DNA of 63,061 nt, taken from Enterococcaceae bacterium (GTDB lineage: Bacteria; Bacillota; Bacilli; Lactobacillales; Catellicoccaceae). The position numbers and the translations under genes were made by a program. Under the pieces are notes generated by a model. The model made no database searches. It saw only the letters and a list, made by a program, of their open reading frames with translations, and was not told the DNA's origin. Of the stretch, positions 1 through 8,026 are shown in pieces. Where the stretch lies: NCBI GenBank assembly GCA_030150665.1, contig JASLFJ010000029.1, positions 1 through 63,061 on the forward strand, read 5' to 3'. Within the stretch, counting starts at the first letter, position 1, and the number at the start of each line of letters is the position of its first letter.

Positions 1-610
1 AAAACTTAGGATTAGCGTAGACAGTTCCATCTGAAAGAATAGCAAAATCTTTCAAACCGAGATCTATACCTACAGAAGCATCTGTTTTTTCTAACGGTTG
101 TACTTCTGTTTCTACAAGAATGGATATGAAATATTTCCCACTGGGATTACGTCTCATAGTTGCATTAAGAATACGACCTTCTACTTCACGACTTTTTGCA
201 AAACGAATCCATCCAAGTTTAGGTAATTTGATGTTATGACCCTCAATAGCAATATTGCCATTTGTATACTTTGTCGTGTAAGATTGAACAGGATTTTTCT
301 TCGACTTAAAACGAGGTCTATTGTTTTGTTGCTTAAAGAAGCGAGCATAAGTGTCAGCAAGATTTTTTAACGATGATTGAATTGCAATACTATCTACTTC
401 TTTTAGCCAAGTTAATTCTTTTTTAAGTTGTGTTAACTGAAGAGAACAAGTACGATAAGTTAACCCTTTTCCTGTTTCTTTGTAAGTATTGTCCCATTTT
501 GCTAAAAAATGATTAAATACAAATCGAGAACACCCCAATGTTTTATGAATTAATATTTCTTGTTCTTTGTTTGGATAGATTCTAAATTTATACGCTTTAT
601 GTACCATCAT
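1..610 (-). CDS. tnpB: TnpB-type RNA-guided nuclease of an IS200/IS605 element, cut off by the window edge
   Basis: The first ~203 codons are visible; the C-terminal half lies beyond position 1. The protein opens MMVHKAYKFRIYPNKEQE, the usual N-terminus of IS200/IS605 OrfB/TnpB (helix-turn-helix OrfB domain). It later carries VGIDLGLKDFAILSDG, the first RuvC-like motif with its catalytic Asp. The rest of the RuvC site and the zinc finger would lie off-window. TnpB proteins are RNA-guided DNA nucleases that keep the donor site occupied and are not themselves the transposase. ATG at 610 is preceded by GAGGTG at 7-nt spacing. No stop or frameshift is seen in the visible part, unlike the neighbouring tnpA remnant. 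Confidence 0.9.
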   Translation of the reverse strand, partial: MMVHKAYKFRIYPNKEQEILIHKTLGCSRFVFNHFLAKWDNTYKETGKGLTYRTCSLQLTQLKKELTWLKEVDSIAIQSSLKNLADTYARFFKQQNNRPRFKSKKNPVQSYTTKYTNGNIAIEGHNIKLPKLGWIRFAKSREVEGRILNATMRRNPSGKYFISILVETEVQPLEKTDASVGIDLGLKDFAILSDGTVYANPKF

Positions 611-637
611 TGATGTTCACCTCTTTTTTGTAAATAT

Positions 638-967
638 CAAAAAAAGTTATTATTAAAAGTCGGTGATGATATTCAAGCTGAAATCGAATCAACAGCTAAT
701 CATTACGGTTGGCAAGTTACTAAACAAGAAATAGACCAAGACCCTATTCATATTCTAATCAGATATTCCCCGAAATGGAGTATTCTTGAAATCGTTAGAT
801 GATTGAAGCAACTCACAACTTATCGAATGCGTTAAAAGCATAACACATATCTTTCTCAGCATTTTTGGAAAGAATGAACCTTTTGGAGTGATGGATATTT
901 TTCTTGTATTATTGGAAATGTAAGCAAAGAGATTATCCTAAAATATATTCAAGAACAAGGTCATTAG
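638..967 (+). pseudogene. tnpA: Decayed IS200/IS605 Y1 (HUH) transposase TnpA remnant
   Basis: Reading the plus strand in one frame (codon 659-661 onward) gives a recognisable TnpA: KVGDDIQAEIES, then KWSILEIVR, TFWSDGYF and the catalytic-helix segment KYIQEQGH with its Tyr. Three in-frame stops (800-802, 833-835, 875-877) interrupt it before the natural TAG at 965-967. The N-terminal ~35 residues are missing next to the divergent tnpB start. The HUH motif reads DPIHIL where DHIHIL is expected, so the first metal-binding His is Pro. The gene cannot make an active transposase. The divergent tnpA/tnpB layout is that of IS605. Confidence 0.8.
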
Positions 968-976
968 GGCTTACAT

Positions 977-999
977 CCCCTAGCCTAAAGGCATAGGGG
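977..999. repeat. Subterminal hairpin of the IS200/IS605 element end
   Basis: CCCCTAGCC-TAAA-GGC-A-TAGGGG forms an imperfect palindrome with one bulged A just after the tnpA stop, followed by TTTTGCG. IS200/IS605 elements carry such hairpins near their ends as TnpA recognition sites, so this marks the element boundary at about 1000-1010. The next gene stops at 1013, so the element sits directly against it. Confidence 0.7.
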
Positions 1000-1012
1000 T
1001 TTTGCGCCAATC

Positions 1013-2152
1013 TTATAAAACGCGAACACCAAAACTTGGTGTGTAATCTGAAATAGATGTATATTTTACAGATTCACCTGGCTGTGGCGCATGAATATAT
1101 TGTCCATTTCCAGTATAAATACCAACATGATACGTAGCTCCTCTAGGACCAAAAAAGACGAGATCTCCTGGGCTTAGTTGGTTTATAGGAACAACTGTTC
1201 CAGAAAATTCTTGTGCTGTCGTTACCCTTGGTAAACTCACCCCATTTTGAGCAAAAACATATTGGGTAAAGCCAGAACAATCAAAACCAGATGGAGTGCT
1301 CCCTCCCCAAACATAAGGAACACCTAAATACTGAGCTGCTGTTGTTGGAATCCCTTGTACAGAAGCACTTGCTTGCACTAAAGCAGCAGCTGCCGGTTGA
1401 TTGTCTTGTTTTTGTTGTTCTTGAACTTGTCTTGCTTGTGCTTGAGCTAGTTCATTTAATCGTTCTTGTTCTTTACGCTCTTGTTCTAAGCGCTCTTTTT
1501 TTTGAATGAGCTCTGCTCGTTTTGCTTGTTCTGTTTCTTTTTCTAAAGCAATCGTTTGTTTTAAAATTTCACTGTTTCGCTGTTTTGTTTCTAAATCATT
1601 TTTTTTACGTTCTAATGTTGTAATATTTTTCTGTAATGCTTGTAGCTTTTCTTCTAACTGATGCTGCTTATCTGCTAATAGTTGTTTATCAGCTTCTTGT
1701 TGTTGCATCATATGTTGTTGGGCACTTACTAATTTATTAGCAGCAACAACACGTGTTAAAACACGTGTCACTGATTCTGAATTTAAAATATAAGATAATA
1801 ACTTTTGATCAGGCCCATCAACTTGCATTGATCGTGCTTGATCTCGAATCACTTGCTCACGTTCTTCAATGCGTATTTGCAACTCATCCATTGCTTCTGT
1901 TAATGATTGAATTTGATCTCGAATGGTCAATTGTTGTTGTTCAAGTACTGCTGCTTCTGCTAAGATCTCTTGAATTTCTTGATCAATTTGCTGCAATTCT
2001 GCTGTTAATGATTGTTCTTGTACTGTTAAATGCTCAATTTTTTTATCTTTTTGAACAATATCATCATCAATAGGCTCAGCATAAACCCATTGCATGCTAA
2101 AACAGCTAATTCCTAAAACTCCTACAAATTGCCATAATCTTTGTTTTCTCAC
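1013..2152 (-). CDS. Secreted NlpC/P60 peptidoglycan hydrolase (SagA/PcsB-like)
   Basis: Predicted secreted cell-wall endopeptidase of about 379 residues. A signal peptide ends near WVYA/EP. A long coiled coil rich in Gln/Glu follows (roughly 30-240), then an Ala/Gln-rich linker, then a C-terminal NlpC/P60 domain. That domain has the catalytic Cys in GFDCSGF (near residue 292) and His in HVGIYTG (near 342). The coiled coil plus catalytic domain is the PcsB/SagA architecture, whose FtsEX-dependent members split daughter cells. Position after mreC-mreD matches enterococcal sagA and streptococcal pcsB. The open frame can be extended to a GTG at 2167, but GGAGGA overlaps that codon. GTG at 2152 (7-nt spacing) or TTG at 2155 is the likelier start. 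A gap of 124 bp from mreD suggests its own promoter. Confidence 0.85.
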   Translation of the reverse strand: MRKQRLWQFVGVLGISCFSMQWVYAEPIDDDIVQKDKKIEHLTVQEQSLTAELQQIDQEIQEILAEAAVLEQQQLTIRDQIQSLTEAMDELQIRIEEREQVIRDQARSMQVDGPDQKLLSYILNSESVTRVLTRVVAANKLVSAQQHMMQQQEADKQLLADKQHQLEEKLQALQKNITTLERKKNDLETKQRNSEILKQTIALEKETEQAKRAELIQKKERLEQERKEQERLNELAQAQARQVQEQQKQDNQPAAAALVQASASVQGIPTTAAQYLGVPYVWGGSTPSGFDCSGFTQYVFAQNGVSLPRVTTAQEFSGTVVPINQLSPGDLVFFGPRGATYHVGIYTGNGQYIHAPQPGESVKYTSISDYTPSFGVRVL

Positions 2153-2276
2153 CAATCTATCCTCCACATACTAAATCTTATTTACAACTACCCACATAAA
2201 CCAATAACATCGATATTCTAGCACACCTTACATCAAGAATCTAGTTCTTTAAGATAACAAAACAACAACATTTTCA

Positions 2277-2783
2277 TTAAAGATTCATTAATTTACGCAT
2301 AGGATAATACAATAAAATAAATAAAATCGTATTTAATGCTAGTGTCGGTCCTAGATCATGAATAATAAAAGAAACCGTTGAAACATGAATCAGTTGAAAA
2401 ATATTTTGTAATAAAAATGTGCTACCTTCCATTAAGGTAATAAAAATAATCATACTGCCTAATAGCGATAAAAATGAAGGAGAGACATGTTTAAAAATCC
2501 AATAAATAAATAAAACAATAATCGGTAATACAAACGCTTGAATGCCTAATAATCCGTAATAATAACTATCATATAATAAACCCATAAATGTACTCACCCA
2601 TAAAAGATAAGTTCTTGAACAGTGAAAAGAGGCAATTAAAATCGCAAAAAGTAATAAATGAATATTAAAGCTAATATCATTTTTAGCAATAATCTTCATC
2701 AAAAAACTTAGCTGACCATCTAAAAACATCAACATATAAAAAATAATCGGTAGACTCCACATCCAAATTCGTGACTGACTCAT
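2277..2783 (-). CDS. mreD: Rod shape-determining membrane protein MreD
   Basis: A 168-residue, very hydrophobic protein with about five membrane segments and few charged residues, the usual size and pattern of MreD. It starts with ATG inside the TGA stop of mreC (ATGA, 4-bp overlap), so the two are translationally coupled. MreD works with MreC in the elongasome, which directs peripheral peptidoglycan synthesis. In ovococci without MreB this pair still supports side-wall growth. No mreB is present in this window. Sequence alone is poorly conserved in this family, so context carries much of the call. Confidence 0.85.
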   Translation of the reverse strand: MSQSRIWMWSLPIIFYMLMFLDGQLSFLMKIIAKNDISFNIHLLLFAILIASFHCSRTYLLWVSTFMGLLYDSYYYGLLGIQAFVLPIIVLFIYWIFKHVSPSFLSLLGSMIIFITLMEGSTFLLQNIFQLIHVSTVSFIIHDLGPTLALNTILFILLYYPMRKLMNL

Positions 2784-3649
2784 GATTCATCACTTCCAGC
2801 TAAACGTTTAATGACCGTCACGGCTGTAAGATCATAAGTAGGAGTGCCTGGAGTCACATAAACTTCTTTTTCTAGCCCAAAATCAGTATCTTTAATCGCT
2901 TTAACTGTACCTACATAAAGTCCTCTTGGAGATTTACCACCCAGTCCTGATGTTGTTACTTCATCTCCAGGCTGTACATTAGAAACAGCAGATGTTAATT
3001 GCTTAATCACTAAAGCATCTTCTTCTTCATCATATTCTGATAAAATGCCATAAGCAATATCCCCTTCTTTAGGCAAAATCATAACTGGAAAATGATTGGC
3101 ATTTTGATTTGATGTTGTTAACAACTCTACTTTAGCTGAATGCTCATTGACCGATAAAATTCGACCAATTAAGCCTTTACTTCCCATAACTGGCATATCA
3201 ATACCAATTCCATCTTGCGATCCTTTGTCAATAATTAATATATTTTGCCATGTATCTGGTGAGCGATCAATGACGCTTGCATTAATGCGTTCAAAATTAG
3301 ATAACGTCGCATCTAGAGCTAGTTGATCTTTTAATTGCTCATTTTCTTGTTTATAAGCAATATTTTCACTGCGCATATTCTCAAATTCATCTAATTGTTT
3401 TTTTAATCTTTGATTTTCTTCATATGTTGCAGACACATATTGTAACGCCCCTACAAAATCTCTTGTTTTATGAATGGGCCAAGCTACAATTTTATCAGAA
3501 GTAACCATAATATCATTGACAAAACGCTGCACCCCTGATTCATTTTCTCCTTGATTTCTTCGCGTTGCAGTCACAGTTACTAATAACACAACGACTAAAA
3601 CAATGAGCAAAGCAATAATAATCCGCTTATTTGAATTGATTTTTTTCAC
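2780..3649 (-). CDS. mreC: Rod shape-determining protein MreC
   Basis: A 289-residue bitopic protein. One N-terminal membrane segment (about 9-28) is followed by a coiled coil (about 70-115) and the extracellular beta domains, with motifs such as VIDRSPDTWQN and GDEVTTSGLGG typical of MreC. MreC links peptidoglycan synthases to the elongation machinery. The start is GTG at 3649, with GGGGA five bases upstream. The gene lies 32 bp downstream of murB, so murB, mreC and mreD read as one operon. Confidence 0.93.
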   Translation of the reverse strand: MKKINSNKRIIIALLIVLVVVLLVTVTATRRNQGENESGVQRFVNDIMVTSDKIVAWPIHKTRDFVGALQYVSATYEENQRLKKQLDEFENMRSENIAYKQENEQLKDQLALDATLSNFERINASVIDRSPDTWQNILIIDKGSQDGIGIDMPVMGSKGLIGRILSVNEHSAKVELLTTSNQNANHFPVMILPKEGDIAYGILSEYDEEEDALVIKQLTSAVSNVQPGDEVTTSGLGGKSPRGLYVGTVKAIKDTDFGLEKEVYVTPGTPTYDLTAVTVIKRLAGSDES

Positions 3650-3681
3650 AGGCTTCCCCTCTTTTTCTTCTAATCCAACAG

Positions 3682-4602
3682 TTATTGATCACGCCCTAAA
3701 ACGCGGACTTCAGTTTCTAAACGCACCTTAAATTGTTGCCAAATTTGGTCTTGAATATATTGAATTAACGTTAAATAATCCGTTGCTGTTGCATGATCAA
3801 TATTGACAATAAATCCTGCATGTTTGGTCGATACTTGAGCTCCACCAATTTGATACCCTTGAAGGCCTGCTTGTTGAATGAGTTGTCCTGTATAATGTCC
3901 TTCTGGTCGTTTAAATACACTACCGCAAGATGGGTACTCTAAAGGTTGCTTATCTTCTCTACGACACGTTAAATCTTCTCGAATAGCATCAATCTGTGCT
4001 TGATCTCCATATTCTAGTAAAAAAGTAGCCGATAATAAAATCTCTCCGGTTTCTTGTAACCGACTATGTCGGTAAGAAAAAGCCATCTCTTCATTTGTAT
4101 ATCGGTGTAACACGCCTTCTGGAGTTAATACATCTGCATAAAGCAAACAATCTTTAATCTCCCCACCATAAGCGCCTGCATTCATATAGACTGCTCCACC
4201 AATGCTTCCTGGAATCCCACAAGCAAATTCTAATCCTTGTAATTCATGCTCTGCAGCTAAGCGACTGACTTCAATTAAAGAAGCACCTGCTTCTGCTGTA
4301 ATCACACGGTCTTTAATATGAACTTCTTTACATTGATCAAACAAAATAACAACGCCTTCAACGCCACCATCTCGAACAATCACATTACTGGCATTACCTA
4401 AAACAAGCCACGGAATATGATGTTGATTACAAAATAAAATTAATGATTGACATTCTTCTGCATTTGTTGGGTGAGCAATAACATCTGCAGGCCCACCTGT
4501 TTTTGTATATGTATAATCAGCTAATGATTGATCTGATTCTAAAAACATCATTGGAAATTTTTGTTGTATTGTATGAGCTAGTTGATTCATACATGTATTC
4601 AT
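3682..4602 (-). CDS. murB: UDP-N-acetylenolpyruvoylglucosamine reductase
   Basis: NADPH- and FAD-dependent reductase that makes UDP-MurNAc, the second committed step of peptidoglycan precursor synthesis, in the cytoplasm. The 306-residue protein has the FAD-binding motifs YTKTGGPAD and WLVLGNASNVIV, then GIPGSIGGAVYMNAGAYGG, YRHSR, and the catalytic-Ser region YPSCGSVFKRP. The length fits type II MurB of Gram-positives. The start is uncertain: AGAGG touches the ATG at 4602 directly, while an in-frame ATG four codons on (4590) lies 12 nt from it. First gene of the murB-mreC-mreD run; divergent from the HAD gene. Confidence 0.95.
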   Translation of the reverse strand: MNTCMNQLAHTIQQKFPMMFLESDQSLADYTYTKTGGPADVIAHPTNAEECQSLILFCNQHHIPWLVLGNASNVIVRDGGVEGVVILFDQCKEVHIKDRVITAEAGASLIEVSRLAAEHELQGLEFACGIPGSIGGAVYMNAGAYGGEIKDCLLYADVLTPEGVLHRYTNEEMAFSYRHSRLQETGEILLSATFLLEYGDQAQIDAIREDLTCRREDKQPLEYPSCGSVFKRPEGHYTGQLIQQAGLQGYQIGGAQVSTKHAGFIVNIDHATATDYLTLIQYIQDQIWQQFKVRLETEVRVLGRDQ

Positions 4603-4803
4603 CCTCTCTTTATCTTCATCATTTTATCATGTTTCTAATGATTGTGCCATCTGATTTATAGATCCCAAAGATCTTTGTTACAGATAAAAAGAGCTATAGC
4701 TTCACTACTTTTAACAGATAGCATTGCTCGACTGTCTTTTGAAAAAATGATACACTATCAACAAAATACAGTTTTTATTTATGATTTTACAAGGGGGATT
4801 TAT

Positions 4804-5679
4804 ATGATTGAAATGATTGCATCAGATATGGATGGTACATTACTTAATGCACAAATGGAGATTTCTCTAGAAAATCAAGCTGCAATTCAATATGCAACAG
4901 AACAGGGAATCCAATTTGTTATTGCTACGGGACGAGGAATTACAGAAGCACTTCCTCCTCTGCAAGCTGCAAATATTTCGTGTCCGATGATTACAGGAAA
5001 TGGGGCACAAGTATTTGATCAGCACGGTCAGCTCTTATTTTCTTATCCCATCGATCCAGATGATGCTGTATCTATTATTGATAAGTTAAATGAAGAACAG
5101 CTCTATTTTGAATTAGCTACGAGTCAAGGAGTCTTTTCTAATAACCGAACACAACGCATTTCTATGGCAACCAGTATGATTGGCATGACCTTACCTCATC
5201 TGACACATAAAATGGCACTTAGTATGGCTGTTGCTGTGCTTGATGAATTTCAAATCCATTATATCGACAGTTATGATCAATTACTGCGCCAACCAGATAT
5301 TGATATTTTAAAAATATTTGTCTTTTCTGAATATGGCACCTCTCGTTTACTGCCCATTCAACAAAAACTAAATGAACACTATACATTATCTATTACTGCT
5401 TCTGGTGCTAATAATTTAGAAATTAATGCCCCTCAAGCCACAAAAGGAAACGCTGTTTTAAAACTTGCAAAACACCTCAATATTCAAGAATCACAAATTA
5501 TGACTTTAGGAGATAACATCAATGACTTAAGTATGTTAGCATTAGATGGTGTTACGGTTGCTATGGAAAATGGTTCTGAACAAGCAAAATCGACAGCTAA
5601 ATATATGACACATGCTAATTTAGATCACGGGGTAGCTCATGCCATTTATCAAGTCATCAATGGACAATGGACACCTTAA
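4804..5679 (+). CDS. Cof-type HAD-IIB family phosphatase
   Basis: A 291-residue HAD-superfamily hydrolase. Motif I is DMDGTLL near the N-terminus (nucleophile and acid/base Asp). Motif II lies in VIATGRG, and motif IV is LGDNINDLSML. The middle cap domain is the alpha/beta type of the Cof/IIB class, whose members dephosphorylate sugar phosphates, FMN, PLP and similar small molecules. The exact substrate cannot be read from sequence. The open frame continues upstream to 4642, but ATG at 4804 directly precedes motif I and has AAGGGGG at good spacing. It lies 11 bp before the next gene, so they form a two-gene operon. Confidence 0.88.
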   Translation: MIEMIASDMDGTLLNAQMEISLENQAAIQYATEQGIQFVIATGRGITEALPPLQAANISCPMITGNGAQVFDQHGQLLFSYPIDPDDAVSIIDKLNEEQLYFELATSQGVFSNNRTQRISMATSMIGMTLPHLTHKMALSMAVAVLDEFQIHYIDSYDQLLRQPDIDILKIFVFSEYGTSRLLPIQQKLNEHYTLSITASGANNLEINAPQATKGNAVLKLAKHLNIQESQIMTLGDNINDLSMLALDGVTVAMENGSEQAKSTAKYMTHANLDHGVAHAIYQVINGQWTP

Positions 5680-5690
5680 GGGGTTAGTTT

Positions 5691-6254
5691 ATGACCAAAT
5701 TATTTTTTAAACATCCAAAAAATAACACATACTATCATCAAATTCCAGTTTATCAGTTAACAAATAAACAAGTCCGCTTTATCATTCATGGAAGATGGGG
5801 ACAGGCTGGAGATCAACTAACCATTTATAATCATCAGTACCAACCCGTCCTGACATTAAAACAACCAAAACCGCCTTATCCGTATCACTTTTTTATTTAT
5901 CAAGATCAAGAATTAATTGCAGAACTCAAAAAACATGTTCCACTTCCGGTTCCTATTTATTTTTTAAGACAATTAAACTGGGTCATTTTAGAAGTTAAAG
6001 AACATCATTATATCGTGCGGAATGTTACAAAACAGCTGATGACTATCACTCAAAAGCACCATCAAAATGATACAGCATATGAGCTTTCTATCTTTAATCA
6101 GCATCACGAAGCCATAGGTATTGCTATAGCATTAATTTTAACGCACTTTTCAACATCTTCAGCACAAGATCAAGCTGCTTATCCTAGAGAAATTTTACCA
6201 GACATTGCATTATCTTCTTATCAAATCACTCCGAAAAAAAAGAATGAACCTTAA
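5691..6254 (+). CDS. Uncharacterised protein, probable LURP-one/tubby-fold (YxjI-like)
   Basis: A 187-residue soluble protein with no signal or membrane segment. The repeated short-strand pattern (FIIHGRWGQAGDQLTIYN, HFFIYQDQELIAELKK, and later YELSIFN before a hydrophobic helix AIGIAIALIL) resembles Bacillus YxjI and other LURP-one-related proteins. These adopt a beta barrel around a central helix and have no clear enzymatic role. The assignment rests on pattern resemblance only. It is translated 11 bp after the HAD phosphatase. Its stop codon sits in the loop of a bidirectional terminator shared with coaD. Confidence 0.6.
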   Translation: MTKLFFKHPKNNTYYHQIPVYQLTNKQVRFIIHGRWGQAGDQLTIYNHQYQPVLTLKQPKPPYPYHFFIYQDQELIAELKKHVPLPVPIYFLRQLNWVILEVKEHHYIVRNVTKQLMTITQKHHQNDTAYELSIFNQHHEAIGIAIALILTHFSTSSAQDQAAYPREILPDIALSSYQITPKKKNEP

Positions 6255-6270
6255 TCGGTCATTCTTTTTT
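6237..6270. terminator. Bidirectional terminator between the LURP-like gene and coaD
   Basis: An inverted repeat AAGAATGA(A)CC / GGTCATTCTT with an A-run on the left and a T-run on the right serves both converging genes. The stop codons of both genes (6252-6254 and 6259-6261) fall inside the hairpin. Confidence 0.85.
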
Positions 6271-6756
6271 ATTTTGTGCATAAGCATCATAAATATCTTG
6301 AACTAAAGCTTCTGGAACATAGGAACGAATATCACCTTGATAATACAATAATTCTCGAACTAAACTTGAGCTAATCATTTGATACTCAGGTTCTGTAAAT
6401 AAACAGAGAGTTTCTAAATAAGGAGGATAGGTATGTAATATGTTTGCTAAATTTTGTTCATAAATAAAGTCTTGTGTATTTCTTATTCCTCGAATACAAC
6501 ACGTTACTCCTAATGCTTTGGCAATATCTGCTGTTAACTGATCTGTATTTTGTACAACCGTCACATTTAAATGACTCGTCACCTGCTGAACCCATTTTGT
6601 TCTTAGCGGTAACGAAAAATACGATTGCTTTTGCGTATTATGAGTTACAGAAATATACAAATGATCAAATAACAAAGCAGCTCGTTCTATGAGTGCCAAA
6701 TGTCCTTTAGTAATCGGATCAAAACTTCCGGTTATCAGGGCCTGCTTTTCATTCAT
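6259..6756 (-). CDS. coaD: Phosphopantetheine adenylyltransferase
   Basis: Transfers AMP from ATP to 4'-phosphopantetheine, the fourth step of coenzyme A synthesis. The 165-residue nucleotidyltransferase has the N-terminal GSFDPITKGH motif (T/HxGH signature), CIRGIRNTQDF, and the C-terminal ISSSLVREL loop, all standard for bacterial CoaD. It overlaps the rsmD stop by 8 bp, and its ribosome binding site AGGAG lies inside rsmD, so the two are coupled. The rsmD-coaD order is conserved across Firmicutes (ylbH-ylbI in Bacillus). Confidence 0.97.
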   Translation of the reverse strand: MNEKQALITGSFDPITKGHLALIERAALLFDHLYISVTHNTQKQSYFSLPLRTKWVQQVTSHLNVTVVQNTDQLTADIAKALGVTCCIRGIRNTQDFIYEQNLANILHTYPPYLETLCLFTEPEYQMISSSLVRELLYYQGDIRSYVPEALVQDIYDAYAQNKKE

Positions 6757-7318
6757 CTTGATCTACTCCTACCCACCGATAGATCTTAATTTGTGTATTT
6801 CCATAATATTTATGACGATAAAGTTCATATCCAAAAAGATCATCTGGAATAAAGTCTCGTTTATCTAATTCACAAACAACAAATGCGCCTTCTAAAAGCA
6901 ATTGATATTCAGCAAGTTTTTCCAGTAATTCAACTAGCTTCTGCTTAGCATATGGAGGATCTAAAAACACAAGATCCCACGTTGTTTTTTGTTGCTTTAA
7001 ATCGAATAAGGCTTTAAATGCATCTTGTTGCATCATATGTACTTGCTTAGGGTTATCTAAACGCTCTATATTTTCTCGAATAATCCGAACCGCTTGAGGA
7101 TTTTTATCAACACAACAGGCTTGTTTTGCTCCTCTAGAAATAGCCTCAATGGCAAGAGCCCCACTTCCAGCATAAAGATCTAAAACATTAGCCTCAATTA
7201 CATAAGATTGTAACATATTAAATATAGCCGCTTTTACTTTATCACTAGTAGGACGTGTCTGCATGCCAGGTAACGTTTTTAATTTTTGCCCTCCAGCCGT
7301 TCCACCAATAATGCGCAT
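6749..7318 (-). CDS. rsmD: 16S rRNA (guanine(966)-N(2))-methyltransferase RsmD
   Basis: A 189-residue SAM-dependent methyltransferase acting on 16S rRNA in the small subunit. It opens MRIIGGTAGGQKLKTL, has the SAM-binding VLDLYAGSGALAIEAISRG, and the N6/N2 methyltransferase signature LDPPY. AGGAGG lies 7 nt before the ATG. It sits between ylbG and coaD in the conserved ylb-type cluster. Confidence 0.96.
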   Translation of the reverse strand: MRIIGGTAGGQKLKTLPGMQTRPTSDKVKAAIFNMLQSYVIEANVLDLYAGSGALAIEAISRGAKQACCVDKNPQAVRIIRENIERLDNPKQVHMMQQDAFKALFDLKQQKTTWDLVFLDPPYAKQKLVELLEKLAEYQLLLEGAFVVCELDKRDFIPDDLFGYELYRHKYYGNTQIKIYRWVGVDQDE

Positions 7319-7331
7319 GTTTACGCCTCCT

Positions 7332-7613
7332 TTAACATTCCATCTTACGCTCTTCTTGTAAAGTAAAATGATACTTATAAGAAGGTAAAATTTGAATGAC
7401 TTCTGGAATTTTCGTTAATATTTTTTGTATAAGATCTGCATAACTTCGCTCCACAGAAAGAACCACATAATTCATGTGATGAGAAATATATTGAATCCAT
7501 CCATACTGACTTAACTTATCAACATCATGGAGTGATTTCATCTCAATAATTAATGATGTACGTTCTATAATCCAATCTTTGGCAAGATGAGTGGCTTTAA
7601 ATTGATGCTCCAT
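7332..7613 (-). CDS. ylbG: YlbG family protein (DUF2129)
   Basis: A 93-residue cytoplasmic protein matching the YlbG/DUF2129 family: an N-terminal RTSLIIEMKSLHDVDKLSQYG strand-helix unit, then YVVLSVERSYADLIQKI. Its function is unknown, and no catalytic residues stand out. Identification is helped by location between ylbF and rsmD, as in Bacillus. The start overlaps ylbF by 17 bp, and its GGAGG ribosome binding site is embedded in the ylbF codons for the Cys-Gln-Gly-Gly-Cys motif. Confidence 0.85.
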   Translation of the reverse strand: MEHQFKATHLAKDWIIERTSLIIEMKSLHDVDKLSQYGWIQYISHHMNYVVLSVERSYADLIQKILTKIPEVIQILPSYKYHFTLQEERKMEC

Positions 7614-8025
7614 GTTGACATCCTCCTTGACATTGACGTTTTAAAAAGGGTTGTCCTGAAATGACATTAATATGATCAGATACTGATTGAGCAATGGTTT
7701 CTGCTACACAATCATATAATTGTTGTAATTCATATTCTGAGGCCCGTAATTCTATAACACTTGGTATCATATCTAAAGCACGCTTTTCTTTTCTAAGCTC
7801 TCTTTGGTATTTTTTATAATCAGGAGCATGTGCACCGTAAGGTGCAATGGCATCAAATCGTTGCTTAGCTAATAAAAAACGCTCTTTTTGTTGTTGTGCA
7901 CCTAAATCCTGCTGAAATGCTTGATAAGCCGCTAAATAATTTTGATAAACCTGACTTTGATATATCGCTTCAATCAAATGATCTTTATCATCTTCTAAAA
8001 TAAGTAAATCACTATCGTAATTCAT
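7597..8025 (-). CDS. ylbF: YlbF family regulator (DUF964)
   Basis: A 142-residue, mostly helical protein of the YlbF/YmcA family. In Bacillus, YlbF, YmcA and YaaT form the Y-complex, which carries 4Fe-4S clusters and steers RNase Y-dependent mRNA maturation. The C-terminus ends CQGGCQHGASI; such a Cys-rich tail is a feature of YlbF and a plausible cluster ligand. It starts one base after the upstream gene ends and overlaps ylbG. Whether YaaT and YmcA partners exist in this genome cannot be seen here. Confidence 0.85.
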   Translation of the reverse strand: MNYDSDLLILEDDKDHLIEAIYQSQVYQNYLAAYQAFQQDLGAQQQKERFLLAKQRFDAIAPYGAHAPDYKKYQRELRKEKRALDMIPSVIELRASEYELQQLYDCVAETIAQSVSDHINVISGQPFLKRQCQGGCQHGASI

Positions 8026-8026
8026 A

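Noticed and set aside
977..999. Hairpin near position 990 as a terminator for the sagA-like gene
   Set aside because: On the minus strand it is followed by TGTAAGCCC, not a T-run; it fits the IS200/IS605 end hairpin.
1291..1509. Leu-rich plus-strand open frames within the sagA-like gene (1291-1509 and 1753-2073)
   Set aside because: They are antisense shadows of the Gln/Glu/Lys-rich coiled coil; no ribosome binding sites.
4642..4803. Open N-terminal extension of the HAD phosphatase frame back to 4642
   Set aside because: ATG at 4804 has AAGGGGG at good spacing and begins right before motif I; the extension is atypical for the family and overlaps the likely promoter region.
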